64,000 nt of DNA from Anaspis maculata (lineage: Eukaryota > Arthropoda > Insecta > Coleoptera > Scraptiidae), in NCBI GenBank assembly GCA_949128115.1, contig OX421962.1, positions 58,755,787-58,819,786 of the forward strand. The letters run 5' to 3'. The notes beneath the pieces are model-generated. The model did no database searches and had not been told where the DNA came from. It saw only the letters and a list, made by a program, of their open reading frames with translations. The translations under genes and the position numbers were made by a program. Every line of letters starts with the position of its first letter. Position 1 is the first letter of the stretch. Shown here in pieces: positions 8,293 to 21,760 of the stretch.

Positions 8293-9906
8293 TACCCGTC
8301 CATCATCAGTCGTTTCGTCCAATGAATAACGATAACGTTCACTACGGCACGGCGATTTCACTTAGGACCGGTGATAGCTAGTAATCAATAGAAGATCAGT
8401 GCACACCCAGTTGTTGATATTTTCACTAACCAGTCTCTCACAAACACTTGCTCAAAATCATTCCGAATAACGAAAATAGAGGGCAGCGAAGTCCCACCCT
8501 TTGACCCCGTGTATCTTCAAGAAATAACCGCCATCAATTTTTTAAAATACTTTTGCAGCCTGCTACTAGGTAAGTATGCAACTCCCAATAAGTTGCAGTC
8601 TTGACGTTTTTTTTTATCCAAATTGGGTGCCCGTTTAGGTGATCTAGTGGGATAGGGGATCACTGTCTTTGCGCTATAGGTCCGCAAAATAATGTAGCAG
8701 TTTTGAAAGTCAACAATACCTACTGTTCCACGCCCCTACCCATGTTGCTTATTAAACTATGTAAAAGTGTAAACTTACAGTAAAGTGTGTTGTTTTCTTG
8801 CTGTTAATGAATAAGTACCGATTTCCAAGTGCTCTTATTCTATCAAGCTCGGCATTATTCACACCTAATTGGTTTTGCATGCATTAGATTTATTACCATT
8901 CATTAATGTAACAGCATTACTTCTACCTACTACCTACTACAAACTGATCCCGTACAATAACACGCCGGCGCATAAATATTCAATTGACTTCGTGATAATC
9001 TCGTGCCGATAAATATGAATTTACCCACCGCGATCGGATTATAAACTTGCTACTTTACTATACCAAACTAAGTGTGCATTTTGCTCTTGTTGGGTGATAA
9101 AAGCGCATAACTCCGAGTTTCTCTTTTTACACGCCGCGCCGTGAGTTTTGAGATTTTTGGAATGCAGGTACAGTAGTTAAACTGATAAAAATGATACATG
9201 TTTATGTATGTACGCAAGGACCGTAAAATTTCAACTTCGCGTACATCATATTTAATCTGAAAAGTTCACGTTACGTTGACAATAAAATACCCCGCCATGT
9301 TTTAATCCTACTGCCGCTTGGCGGCGGTGGCGGAGATGCAAGAAAATGTCGTAAAATGAGAAACTGCTAACGAGTTGAGTGAATGTGAATTATTGGATTT
9401 CAGGAGTTTCTGAGCACTGTACTTGCGCTTTTCAATTTTATCTTATGTCATCATCAATACCGAGTAGAAGGAGCAGAAGCAATTTTTTCCAGTGTCTCAA
9501 AATTTACGAAAACAATTAATTACCGTGTATTCACTTCTGACGCGTTCAATGAGAAGGGTTCCAACACCTAGTTTCTTTGATGATGAACTTTAAAGGTTGT
9601 TCTGGTGGTTTCTGGTGGCGGAAACGTTTCCGTACCCTAAACTTTCCGCCGGAGGCGCGAATATAGATTAGTCAGATAATGACTTAGGTAGCTGAGAGCA
9701 GAAATGCTTCAGATTATCAGATTGCAGTGCGGTCTACTTGAAAAACCGTTTTGATTTTCCGGCAATCAGCTAGACCCTAGATAAGCTAAGGTAGGGAGGA
9801 CCTTACGATGGGGGACGGTTTTTCAAAGAGGAACAAAGTAGCATACTGCCAACTCATGAAAGTCAGAAAGTAGGACACGAATGGTGACTGCAGGCTATTG
9901 GACGCG
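8293..9906. other. Unassigned sequence
   Basis: AT-rich with short CTACCTAC-type runs near 8930. No coding or element structure recognised. Confidence 0.45.
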
Positions 9907-10017
9907 AAGCAAGATAGCAAAGCAAGAAGCCGATAGCAATAAAAGAGAAGTATTCGTCGGCTCTAAGCAAGATAGCAAGAAGCCGATAGAAATAAAAGAA
10001 AAGTATTCGTGTGCTCT
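9907..10017 (+). repeat. Two-copy tandem duplication, unit about 55 bp
   Basis: The unit starting AAGCAAGATAGCAA and ending in GTATTCGT plus GCTCT occurs at 9907-9964 and again at 9965-10017, with a few substitutions and a 5-bp indel. This is a local duplication of unknown role. Confidence 0.8.
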
Positions 10018-11300
10018 TTGACTGCTTACATCGTGTGTTTGTGATGCAGTTTTGTAAGTAACGTGCTTCAAGCAAGCGAGATGAAATTTCGCAACCTGTA
10101 GCAGTCAGTAAGCAAATTATTGCAGAAAATGAAGACAATGTTATTTTGTTAGCTAAGGCGGCAAAGAAGAACGACATTAGCAAGACGGCCGTATATTACG
10201 AGAAATGGAAGTCCCCAGTTACCTACCATGTCCGTCTTCTACTAGGGTTCATGGCAATGTACGCTATCATTAGTCCAGTTCAGATACAGGTCCACGGGTC
10301 TCAAGCAAAAGATCAACCGTTCCTGAAATATTCGACTCGATATCTGCGGAAACATGCAGTTGCACCACTTTTAAGTGTTCAATTTACTAACACGGTTGGT
10401 AGTGAAATTTATTCGCGTCGGTATATACTTACTAAGCCCAACATCGACCAAACAGAGCTAATATGACCCTCGGGTGGTTAATTCCCTTTCGTTCTTTCGA
10501 TTAATTAAAAAGAGTCCTTGGCGAAAATTAAAAACACCTTGACCCAGCTCATAAGAGTTGTAGTGAATTCACCCCTACGCTTGACATGACACTAATTTCC
10601 GCGCAAACATTCCAGTTTTCAATTATTTATAAACAATTAACTAGATTAATTGCTGCGGTTTTTATTATTAGAGTAATTATTTTTTCCCCCTCTGCTAAAA
10701 TTCCTACATCCCAGTAATTACTTTGAGCCGTCAAATTGAGGGTTTGAAAACATGAATGAACGAACTTCGCTGCTCGACTGAAAATTGCAATTTGAACATC
10801 CACAATTTACGGAGGTAGGTACCACCTATATCTACCTACGTATAATAATTACGATGTGCGGAAATGTTTCTATTCAACTCAACATTGTGTTTCGAAATGA
10901 AATACGTGCTGTAAACGGCTCGTTTTCGCGTCTCTAATGGCCGGGGATGTTAAAAATGGGACTTTTCTTGATTAATGCCAGTGTTATTGTTTTGACAGGA
11001 CAATTTACAAGTGCCAAAGCCTTCTATTTTCACTCTGCGAGCAGGGACGCATAATTTCAGGTTTGGAACATGAGAGGCGCAGCATTCGCCTCTTTGTAGA
11101 ATGCTGGAAATTCTGCTCGAAATTTCAGTACTTCCGGTATGGAGATTTTGGATAATAATTCTTTTACGCCAGATCCTTTGACAGTAAATAATGCTTTTTT
11201 TCTTCGATTTATTTTTGACAGTTCTAGCTTATGCTTTTTATAAAAAATATTAGAAAAAATAGTTTTTTTTAAAGCTCTTTCCATAAGAAACTCGCTATCA
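10018..11300. other. Unassigned sequence
   Basis: A 106-codon open frame at 10146-10466 shows no recognisable domain or splice context. I see nothing else. Confidence 0.4.
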
Positions 11301-11760
11301 GTCGTGTTTTGCCGTCCGTCCGTCTTGTCACGTAATTCTTCCTGAATTAAGAACTGCAGAACCTGAGTTGAGTTTTATTCTGCAAAAGTTTTATTTGCAA
11401 ATGACTACTGTATCTAAATGAGCTAGGTAACAGGCTTACAAATATTTACACAACCGTCCGTCATTTTGGCCCGCCGCCATTTTGATCTTTTCCATACGTG
11501 TACCGATTTCAACAACATTTGGAACATACTCGTGTATCGCATTTGACTCATGATTTTGAAGCCAGTCCATCGCGCCATGTATTTTTTTACAAATGAATCG
11601 ATTTTGATGAAACTTTCAACGTAGGACTCTAGTCTTGTGTGACCCATGACTTTAAGGGGTCGTAAGAGTGGACTGAGGTTGATCACAGGATTCGCCGACA
11701 TCTTGGCCCACCAAATTAACTTTCCTACAAGTAACCGATTTCAATGAAACTTGGAACTTA
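11301..11760. repeat. Diverged tandem-like repeat with GTCCGTCCGTC motif
   Basis: CCGTCCGTCCGTC at about 11310 is followed by three spaced variants of a (C/T)CGATTT(C/T)(A/G)A..AAA(C/T)TT phrase near 11502, 11597 and 11733. A similar GTCCGT cluster occurs near 20065, suggesting a dispersed family. Boundaries are unclear. Confidence 0.4.
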
Positions 11761-14184
11761 GTTATGTGCGGTTATTTAGGACTTTTTCAGCGTAATTTAC
11801 CGCCATATAGTACGGATTCTACTGGCGGAAATTGCGCTTCACTAACAGAACTTGTTACTTGTTTGACACACTACCACTTCAAAAGCAAACCGACTGGACA
11901 ACTTTTGAGAAGAGCACAGTTGATAAAAGAAGGTATAAAAACATACGAATCAATTTCTTCCCGACCACACATCTAATCTGAAGGAGGTCTGACAAGCCGT
12001 TCATCCAAACGGTATACAACTAATAAAATCTAATCAAAATGGTCTTTCCCGAATTCACAAACATCGGACAACTTTTCTCCTGACTATAAAGCATATCGCA
12101 GACTTTGCACAAGAACAAAAAGAACAGCGTTTGCATTGCTTTTAATTCAACAAAGAAACTCATTTTAGTTGATATGTTTCAGCGCGTTCAGAGACATTCC
12201 TCCTCTTTATGGTAGGCTCGGCCCGGCGATGCTAATGGTGAAGCGTATAGCACTTCTTAACTGCCCTCTGGGGATGAAAACCCTGGCTGGAACAGTAGTT
12301 TTACATGTTATGCGAAGAGGAAAAGAAAAATTACAGCTTCGAGCCTACTTATTCATTTATGGCCTTTGCAGAGAGACGTATGGTCAGAGATGGAATCGCA
12401 ACTTCTTCCACGGGCAGTCAGGTGCCATAACTCACGAAATTTCCCTCCTTCCCTTGCAATGATGAAAAATGTTTGCCAACTCTTAAAAAAGTTAACAACT
12501 CTTCCGTTTTTATAGTAATAGGTAATAACGAGGGAAGTTTTGCCGCGTTGTGTCGGTATGCGGGGAATGATTAATGGTAACAATATTAGTTTTCTAGTTT
12601 AAGAAAGCAATAAAGACGGCCAAGAAGCCAGTGTACAAGACCTCCCGCGTTGAGAGGGCTTAATCTTAGACATGCCAGACTAGCAAGTTTGTGACCTAAA
12701 ATAAGCGAACTAATAAATGGCAAAAGTGGCTAATCATTGCCTCCACAATTCAAAGAAAACAGAAGGGTTTCTGTTTCTCAAGACTCATCATTGCATGTTT
12801 TATCAAAATTGCTTTCTCCTACTGTACGCTGGTGACTGACTATAGCTCAAAGTTTCAAGGACAGCAGTACAGTACATGGATTGAAAAAAAAAGATGTCAG
12901 GGTGTAAAAGAGTAATAAAAGAAAATAATTAAACTGACTGAAGCCCGATGACGTTTGATATGAACAGAGTGGAAAATAAAGTGGAACACGCATTATCGTC
13001 ACAATTTACGGCACCGTATCACGTCCAATTGTGAAAAATAAAAGAGAAAAATCCCTTGCGGGGAACACGATATTTTCCATAAGCGGCTTACAAATGGAGA
13101 CCTCATTTCCGGTACAGGCTTCAGCTAGACGGCTTTGTGTTTGTTATCTGGATTGGGTACGATTTTGTTGGGAGCATGGGGGGGCGCTAATGAGAATTTT
13201 ACAGGAGGCGACGCCGATTTCACGAAGGTGGACACTGAACAAGGCTGATGATTTTCTTCTTTGGAACGCAGTATTTAGGAAAAAACAACCCCAATTTGAA
13301 TATATTACATCCTTTCATGATACAGAGTAATAAATTTTGTTTTCCCCATAGCAACGACCTAACTCAATAAGGGGCGTTATACGGAACAGATATCCGGCAA
13401 AGTTTACAATCTCATTGCACATAAATTTTTCATAGTTTCGGAAACTAAACTACTTAACGTTTAATTGCAATAATTTGGAATAAAATTTGTAATGAGTTAA
13501 AGAAAAAAATTTACCCAATGCAGAGCTCCACATAAGATTGTTCTGCAAAAGAACGAAAATTTATAAATATTTGTGGTACTGTTTTATCAAAAGAATAAAT
13601 TTATATCAAAGGGGAGTGTTCTTTGGAAAATATTCCAATGAAGTGCGGTAAACAGCCAGGTAGGTAATGTACTAATGATTGCTAAATTTAAAAAACGTGA
13701 TGTTAAAAATTCTCAAAGCGAATATTTCATTCCGTTTTTTTACAGAATGATTAGAACCTCTTGAATATTTGAAATGCATATGCAAATACTATGGAGTGTA
13801 GGAACTAGAAAGAAAGTAAGTATATAAAATATACGGAGAAGTTTGCTTGGTAGATGGCGTCCTGACGTGAATTCTAATATGCTTGAAAATTGTAAGGTAT
13901 CACTTTTTAAAGAGTTCTGGAGTTCATGAGTACGTCGAACGAGACGTGATACCTGCTCAAAAGCACTGGAAGTTCATGAGTCTTGAAATAAGAGATTCAA
14001 TCAAAAAAAAAATTGAAGGTGGTAAGAGTTATTGGATTCACATACAGTGCCACTCCCTTAGAAAATTGATAACTTTGAATTGTTACAAACGATTTGAGCC
14101 CAATATTCCAGCTATCAGTCTGTATCTTTGTGAAACACTAGAGCTGCGCATTAAGTTTCTTTCTACGGGGTGTTGAATAGACTA
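11761..14184. other. Unassigned sequence
   Basis: Only short open frames without recognisable domains. No repeat pairs were found by eye. Confidence 0.4.
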
Positions 14185-14870
14185 CAGGGTCTGCCATATA
14201 AAGTGACCTGGTTTCGTGAGAATTTTCTTTAAAAAGCAGGTACTTACTTGACTTATGTCATTAGTTCCTAGCTAAAATGAAACTTGAAGCTGCAATATTC
14301 GGTCTATGAACAGGTGGAGCCAGATCGCGCACTGGTTCGGTTGTAGAGCTATAGGTACCTGGAGGAAGCCCCGTCATTTTCGTTTATTTGAATTTGGAGA
14401 GAAATAAGACGGCAGCGGAGTGTTAAAGTCGCTCCAGCACATCAAGCGAAATTAGGGTAACAATGGCCGCATTCGTAAGTCACAACAGTTGTGGAGCACT
14501 TCCACGCGATTCGTCGAAATTTTAATTTTGACCAATGGCGTAGAAGTGCTCCACAACTGTTGTGACTTACGAATGCGGCCAATGAGAGACAGCGGAATTA
14601 GTTATCTTGCCAAAGGAATGTTTATTTTGATTCGGAAAACGGACTTCAACAGTTCAACACCCTGTTGCCGTCTAAATTCCAATTTCAAAGAAGCCAAAAT
14701 TTCGAGACTTACTTAAAATACATCTCTACAGCTAGAGAGCGATCTGGCATGCTCTACCTGTTCATAGCATAAAACTTGAAGCGTCAAGTTTCAATTTTCG
14801 CTAGAAATTAATAAATTAATGATATAAGTCAAGTCGTTTGAAAGAAACATCCTCACGCAATCAGGTCAAA
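14185..14870. mobile_element. Palindromic (foldback-type) non-autonomous element
   Basis: Following TA, the left end reads CAGGGTCTGCC. The outer arms of about 100 bp (14200-14300 and 14770-14866) are inverted copies sharing ACTTGACTTAT and a TGAAACTTGAAGC-type block. At the centre is a perfect 38-bp inverted repeat (14466-14503 and 14544-14581) beginning GGCCGCATTCGTAAGTCACA with a 40-bp loop. The right terminus is cut by the next element. No coding capacity. Confidence 0.72.
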
Positions 14871-15592
14871 CGGGGTGTTTCAGATTCAATCGATAAAATT
14901 TCAAGGGTCGATAGAGCTTTTAAAAAGATTATGACTCTTTCAAAAAATCATATTTGAAAGATGTCTAATGACGGAAATACAGCCCTTCAAAGTTGAAAAT
15001 AAAGAATCATGTTTCTCGCATAACTTTTGGACCGTACAACCAAATTTGTTCAAATTTGAACCAGAGTTTATTGAAATAAGTCTTTATTGAAAAGTGAAAT
15101 TATGTTTCATCAAAATTTCCAGGGGCGTAGATGATGGGGGGTGTCAACCTGCTCTCCCCTTTTTTTCGCCCCCTTAATATTTCTCAAAATTGTTAATATT
15201 TTTGAATTCTACGTTCAATTTTCGAGCATTCATGCAAAATTTTGATCAGAGGCTTCGTTTTCGAGATATTTGGTTTAGAAACATTGCAAAACATCCCGAA
15301 AACACCATTTTCAACGGCCCAAAAATTAAAATCCAAGAAAACTCATGATTTCCCCACTGAAATAGCCAAAAGTGTCACCAAAAGAGTTGATTGAGGGATA
15401 GCTAATTGGAGATTTTCGTGAGTAGATCTTGGCTAACTGACCATGGACGTGAATCTCGATTTTAAATCAAATAATGAACAAATGATCGTTGTTCTTCCAA
15501 TTTTACACATTTTCCGTGGTCAATCAACTAGCATTGGTCAGAACAAAATCATCGACCCTTGAATTTCAAACGGTGAAATCTGAAACACCCTG
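14871..15592. mobile_element. CGGGGTGTTTCAG palindromic element
   Basis: The left end CGGGGTGTTTCAGATTCAAT and the reverse complement of the right end, CAGGGTGTTTCAGATTTCAC, match over about 40 bp including TTCAAGGGTCGAT. TA follows the right end. The body contains TACAGCCCTTCAAAGTT and a block with TCATTTTCGAGATATTT-like sequence that is also present at 39.1-40.9 kb. It directly abuts the preceding element. Confidence 0.72.
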
Positions 15593-15615
15593 TATTTTGA
15601 CGCACCTGTAGTAAA

Positions 15616-16371
15616 CATACAGCATTGGCGTTCCAACTTCTGCATTTACAAGGTGATCTCAAAAAATAGTTTTCGTGTGTCTTTGTAGTGAAAATTTTAA
15701 TCCGCTTTTGCTGATTTGTAGCTTATGTTCAAATTAAAATTTCAATTAGGAGCGCAGTTCAGTTAGGGTCAAAGAAGCGCGGACGATAATCGACTCAAGA
15801 AAAAATTCACAGTACCGGGTTACATTCTGATTTCGGCACCGTTGGTTACGAGCACTTTTAGGTGATGAAGGGGTGCTGATTCTTCTCTGAAAACAAGCAC
15901 TTGACTCAGCCAAGCAAGGAACAACTTAAAATGCTCACAATGAACGCGTTGTCTGAAAGCAAATTATTTCACGTCTCCCCTTTAACGAAATTTAGGTGGT
16001 AATCCAGATTCAAGTCACTTTCAATGGAATCTTGTATGTTGGAATGTCTTGAGTCGATCATTATCCATGTTTCTTTTTGTGTTTTCAACATTGAGCCGAT
16101 TTACATGGAGACGACGAAAGCGTAAACGGAGACGCAAGCATAACGAAAATGGACCAATCACTGTCGGTCGACCTTGGATTATGATAAGTCGATAATGATT
16201 AGTTTATTCTCTTCCGCTTGCGTTTCTGTTTACGCTTCCGTCAACTATAAACCGGGACTTAAGTTTCATAATTTGATAATCAATGAACGAAGATGTACCA
16301 CTATAAAACCAAAATAGTATTTTCTGAGATCACCCTGTAAATGCAGAAGTTCAAACGGCAATTCAAAGCAT
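15616..16371. mobile_element. Nested inverted-repeat element
   Basis: The outer arms of about 75 bp share ACTTCTGCATTTACA(A/G)GGTG (left near 15639, right arm 16296-16371). Within them sits a second inverted pair with CGACTCAAGA (about 15790 and 16048). A third pair (16111-16137 / 16216-16242) contains AAGCGTAAAC. The structure is nested palindromes with no coding potential. Confidence 0.62.
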
Positions 16372-18120
16372 ATCCCGATATATGAGATCGGTTTTCATGC
16401 CTCTGACGTTGGAGATAGGAGCATGTTGTAGTTTTAGAAATTTTGGGACTAGTTTATTTGTCATTCTGTGGAGTGAATACCTACTTTATGTGGAGCTATC
16501 ATGTTCGGCAGAGATGCAGAAACTGATAGCTGAAAGACTGAGCTGTCAAACAGTCCAAACAGAAGTCAAATCGTTTGTAGCAATCCGAAGATGTCCTTTT
16601 TCTAAAAGAGGGTGAGTTTTGGAGAGGGGCACTTGTTTTGACCGGCATTTCATCTTACTCTTCGTAATTTCACTATCTGAATATGGCAGTAGCTATGGTT
16701 AAAAAAACACTATTTCCTTTAAAAAAAGATGCAGTATTTTTGGATGATTTCTTCTGTCTCTTGAAAGTGCGGCTGTAATTTTTCGGCTACTCGATATTGA
16801 TTAGTGATGAGGTTTTCATGAATGATTTACAAAACAAGACCTTAGGTCCTTTAGGTCGTTTTATGCCATGTGGCTCTTTAAGCCATCAAAGTTCACGGTA
16901 TAGTTCCTGAAGTTTTTTCGCCAAATCAGCTTTCCGTACTTTTCGCTTTTCAAAGAAAATTGAGTTTGAAGAATCCTTTTTTTTGTTTGAAATTTAATAA
17001 GAACCATCGGCTTTGCTGAACGCTCAGAATAATCCAGTTAAGTATACACTGGTGGATTAAATTTCTTTAATAATTGATGCTCATTTCCATAATTGGACTG
17101 CGAATTCGTAGCTCGCGGCTCCAAACAATGTTTGTTTTGATAATTGAACGTAATCATATATTTAACATTCAAATTTAGCATGATGGAGCGCAAGAGTACC
17201 TATGTTTCGCCTGCATAAGTACAATACGAGAAGAAAGGTGAAAGGTTTATATTTGAAAACTTCCATACTTGTCAAGTAGCTAGGTATACTTTTTACTTAC
17301 TCTTTGAAACTCTCAGCGCAACGGAACAAGCAAAAGCGATCGAAGGCCAATTAGGATTAGAGATACTTCGATAAAACTTGTACAATGTTTAGTAAGGTTG
17401 CTGAAAACGGTATTGTTAAAGTATTTTATTCTTCAGAGCTTCGTTTCAATCCAAACTCTATCTCATTACAACTTGCGAGATTACTTTATTTGACTTGAAT
17501 TATTGTAAAATGTGAAAACCCCACGGTATTCACCCTATGGGGAACAGTTCCGTCTTTAGGAGCTTCAAACTGATGCAAACCTCAGTCAAGATCAGTTTGA
17601 AATACTGCCAGCTTCCACGCAAATATGGTACCTACTGAACTCAATTTAACTTGACAATATAATTTAACTAGGGGAATGTCCAGAACAAATGAGCGTGTTT
17701 GTCTTTGGAGTGTATGCAACGTAACGGGCGTGCATGATTAAAGTACTTTGGAGCCAGCTATGACCTTATGGACTTATCTTAGTAAGATGAACATGCGTCA
17801 CATTGATTATATCACATCGGTTTTCAGTTTTATTCTATTTTGCAAGTAAAAACATTTTTAAACTACTTGCACTGGAGGAGCTCAGAGCAATTTTAGACAC
17901 TGCTATTGGTCGATTTGCATTCGGCAACCAGTGGTGTTATGTACCACCACTTTATCTGAGTCGAAACAGCACGAGGGACTCCAATTTAGCTGTCAACAAA
18001 AAATATGATTTGTTGGTTCATACAAAATTTTAAAAATACACTTTTTTGTAAAATCCTGTTTTCATTACCTGCGCAATCCACAGGGAATCCCAAAATGTAC
18101 TGACGGTTTTCAAAGTGAGA
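16372..18120. other. Unassigned sequence
   Basis: No gene or element boundaries recognised. Confidence 0.4.
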
Positions 18121-18513
18121 TATAGTAGGTTCACTCCTACCGTGATTCTAGTCGGCTGGGCAAATTTTACAGTTTGGCATTGTAGACTTGACGTCCACTG
18201 CCAAGTGTGCGTCCGGCTTGAGTCCCGAAAAATAGGTTATTGAAATGATTATGAGTGAGTTATCTGTGCAGGCGGATGTTCCACCTCCAGGTCTGAAAAG
18301 ACTTGAAAAAGGAATGGGAAGAAATGTAACCGTAACCCCATTTTACATGGATATTAGAGCCATAATTAATTTTAGGACTGTATTGTTAAACTTGAGTTGT
18401 CAAACAGCAGTGCAACTAACTGCCAAGTTCCAGGGAGATTTCAAACAGATTTGGAAAATTAAAAACAAAATCTTCCAGCCGACTAGAATCACGGTAGGAG
18501 TGAACGTACTATA
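18121..18513. mobile_element. 393-bp TIR element (TATAGTAGGTTCAC family)
   Basis: The TIRs of about 38 bp differ at one position in their first 30: TATAGTA(G/C)GTTCACTCCT, continuing through GTGATTCTAGTCGGCTGG. A second, longer member occupies 53783-54861. No transposase fragment recognised. It lies 154 bp downstream, in minus-strand sense, of the coding exon at 18667-18862, so it is probably intronic. Confidence 0.82.
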
Positions 18514-18666
18514 ATAATAATGTTTGTGTGAGCCAAGGGAACATTCTGATGAGAGCTCAGAAAAAACCGCCAAAGTTTGAGTTACAGCAGGACACAGTTC
18601 TCGTAATCCAACTCCGAAGCACTTCAATAATGAACACCCGTTAGATGAAGAATGAGAAAGGCGCAC

Positions 18667-18862
18667 CTGGAGTGATGAAGGGGTAGCAGGCGTGTAGTTC
18701 CAGGTGGTGGTGACATTGGATGTCGTGGTCGGGCAAGGGCGGTGGAAATTCTTCCTCGGGGGAGCGTTCCGAACCGTACCCTTGGTCGCAGAGCACCGTC
18801 TGGTTATCTGAAAATTTCCAGTGGAGCGGCGCTCCGTCCCCGAGTGGAGGTATCCTTTGGAC
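18667..18862 (-). CDS. Internal coding exon of an unidentified host gene (exon B)
   Basis: On the minus strand the acceptor tctgttgcag precedes 18862 and the donor gtgcgcc follows 18667. In the phase left by exon A (29801-30117) it is open for 65 codons plus one base: VQRIPPLGDGAPLHWKFSD, then DQGYGSERSPEEEFPPPLP, then a His- and Cys-containing stretch ending CYPFITP. GC content and codon use are clearly higher than the surroundings, which supports selection. I recognise no domain. The acidic/proline and histidine runs look like a disordered or cytoplasmic segment. Further exons must lie outside what I could recognise. The link to exon A is inferred from phase, strand and composition. Confidence 0.6.
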
Positions 18863-21760
18863 CTGCAACAGATCAAATCAAACGGCCCATTAAACAACAG
18901 CATTAATAAAAAAAATTCTACGTTTGCCCGGCACGTTTCCGGGCCATCCTCAATCAAACCGCTTTTAAATATTTCATGGCCAATTCCACCTTCCATTAAC
19001 TTTTCGAAATTGCGTGGAGCACTCTCGAAGTACCAAAAAATTAAAATTAGTATTTCTCTTTCGTTGATGAAAAAGGAAATGAGGATAAAGGACAATCAGT
19101 TCAATCGAGTGCTATTCAGACGAATCACAATGAGCAGCATCTTTCAATTTTCCAGTCGAAAATGTACTGGAAAATTTTTCATTACCCCTTATTATTATAG
19201 AAGAATCTATGACTCGGTCTTAGCTAGAAAATAAGGATCTTGATTGTGAATCACCAGTCAGAGAATTCTTATCACTGCAGTGACGCCGCTGAGGTGTGCT
19301 GAATATTCAAGTTATTTTCATTCAGTAATGGCATGGCGTGTGAATCGGTTTCAAAAATTCTTTACTGGGTGGATCACGGATGACGCGGATTACGAGTACT
19401 AAAGTTCCTACTTTGGTTCAAATCGGAAATACTGTTACGAATTCACGTTGGGTACTTCACAATAACTGAGAGACGAACGTTCGAACGTTTGATTTATTAC
19501 TGCGTATACTATTAATTGCATGTCAATTAAGTTATCGCACTTACGGCTTTGCTTAACTTCGCCGATATGTTCACTTTCGCTGTCAATTTAAACCTGCTCT
19601 GCCTGGCTTTGCCGCATCTTACTGATACTCGCGTTTTGTACCTATTCAAAAATAGTTCACGCGTTTTCCGCTAATTTCTAGCATTGCCCGCCAGTTCATC
19701 CGCGAAGCTCTAGAAAAGCTCATCGGATTCGAGTATTTTTTAGCACGCGCTCAAAACACTGCACCTGCGCCAATTATGCGGATGTGTCTTATTCGCGCGT
19801 CAGGATCTCCACCTTTCTCCAGCATTCCAGCACCACCGCCTCGAATATACGTATCAGTGTAGATACCTCCGCGTTTGCCCTAGAATGTAAGGAAGTGCTA
19901 GAGAGCCTCGCAGCTCGTAACACTTGCCCCCCTCTTATCAATCGTATCAATGGAAAGGCCAATTCTTCAGATGAACATGAACCAATCCCAATTGATCTAC
20001 GGCGTTTTTAGCACCATTTCCCAAAAAATTGGAAAAATACGCTTTCAACTTCACTTTGTTCGTCCGTACGTCCGTCCGTCTGTACCCAGGACAACTCTCC
20101 AGGAAATGAAGATATTGATGTGGTGTAAACGCTGATCAATAGTACATAATGTCCAGGATGTCATGTTGACTTTTGGATTTTTGTTGCTTTGCCGCTGTGT
20201 GCTGTCTTCGTTTGAGTGAAAATGTATATATAGAGTGTTTTAAGCTTATAAAAAATTAAAATTCGCGCACCATTTAAAAGGTAGTATGCTGAGCCTAATG
20301 GCAATAAAACATGATCGTTTGTTGAAGTTTCTTGGCGATAGCTTTTACTTTTTTTACTTGTACTATAGGCAGTTTGCGCATTTTGAATTCCGCGCCTGTT
20401 TTCACGCCTCTAGCGGTAGAAAAGCACTCCTTTGGAGGGTAGACATGCGCATGTCACGTTGACAAGCGCTTTGAAAGTCCGTGCCGCGAGATTTTTGAGT
20501 GACTGATTGTGAGGTGTGATGGATAAATCTATATCTTTCGGGCTCAGGCCGGTCTCCTTCCGGCATAAAACAGCCGGCAATGCCGGTAAAGGGAAGATGC
20601 TGAAGGAAGCAAGCCATATTTTCAATCTTGTGGAGGTAGTAGGCCAAATAAAGGCGAAGGTAATTCGCCAGACCTCAGTCAACTTGCCTCGAAGCAGTAT
20701 CGCTCTTTTTTTCCCAACAAAATCTCGTCAATCAACTTGCCATCTTCCAGGGAATCTATAAAATACCACAGATCTTTTTCCTGCATTATAATAGGTGTTA
20801 CGGCATCCAATAACACAACAGCCACCACACCATCTTACAACTCTGTAGTTAGCTTTCTTACTTTCTTGAAAGAGGAGACAATTTGTTAATAATGCAAGGT
20901 ACTTACCGTAGGTACTTACCTAGTAATAATAAGGCTAAAACCTACCTCGAGTCACATACAGATAGCGAACTGAAGTTTCGCGACACCACGGTGTGACAAA
21001 ACCGTCATCAATTGACTTTTTTATGACAATGATATTAATAATACCTAGTCTTTTTGATTCTGAGCAATGATGCATTTTAGTTCATCCCTCCACAATGGCG
21101 CTGGGGGCATATCTGCTAATCGCCTATAGGGGCATCATGGTGCGGGTCTTGCGTGGGATCTTGATCTGTGACGGCGACATCCAAATGGCCGCAGGACCAT
21201 TAAACAAGCTCGAATTTATCTGAGCAAATAAAACCTGCGATGCAACAACGCTCCGGGCTGGTAGCCCTGAAAGGGTTGAAGACGTTGACGAATCGATAGA
21301 ACTGTTTTTGCCGAGCTGATTGATGACCGTGAAAATTGCACGCGCAGTAGAAAATCAGCGGGATAACTCGCAGAGGGTTAATCTCTGTGACAGTTGGTGG
21401 ATGAGCGCCCATGTTTGACAGGAGCCTGTTAGCGTCGCGGTCGCATTACCAAAATCAAACTGCCGAGCGCTGCGGAGACAAATATTAACTTTCCACTTCG
21501 CACACATATCACAGACCAGACTTAATCAGCGACGGTTTAATGCGGTCTCTCAGAGTCATCACTCTTGCAATTAACCCTCGATTGCCGTAATGCAATATGT
21601 TAATTTATTGGTTTGGTGCGATTTATTCGAGTGAATACAGTCAGCTAGTGAAGGACAACGAGAGAGAGAAAGACCAATAATATACAAAGGCGTTGAAGTA
21701 GGCACCGAGAGGTTGTTTTGGTGTCTGGCAAATAGCTGTCAAATAGACCCTAATAAAATG
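18863..21760. other. Probable intronic sequence, mostly unassigned
   Basis: A GTCCGT-rich patch lies near 20060-20080. A plus-strand frame from 20519, beginning MDKSISFGLRPVSF, has no recognisable domain. If exons A and B belong together this is intron. Confidence 0.35.

Noticed and set aside
10146..10466. 106-codon plus-strand frame
   Set aside because: No domain, no splice signals in phase, and an equally long antisense frame overlaps its start.
20519..20761. Plus-strand frame beginning MDKSISFGLRPVSF
   Set aside because: Looks moderately protein-like but has no recognisable motif, and antisense frames of similar length overlap it; left unannotated.
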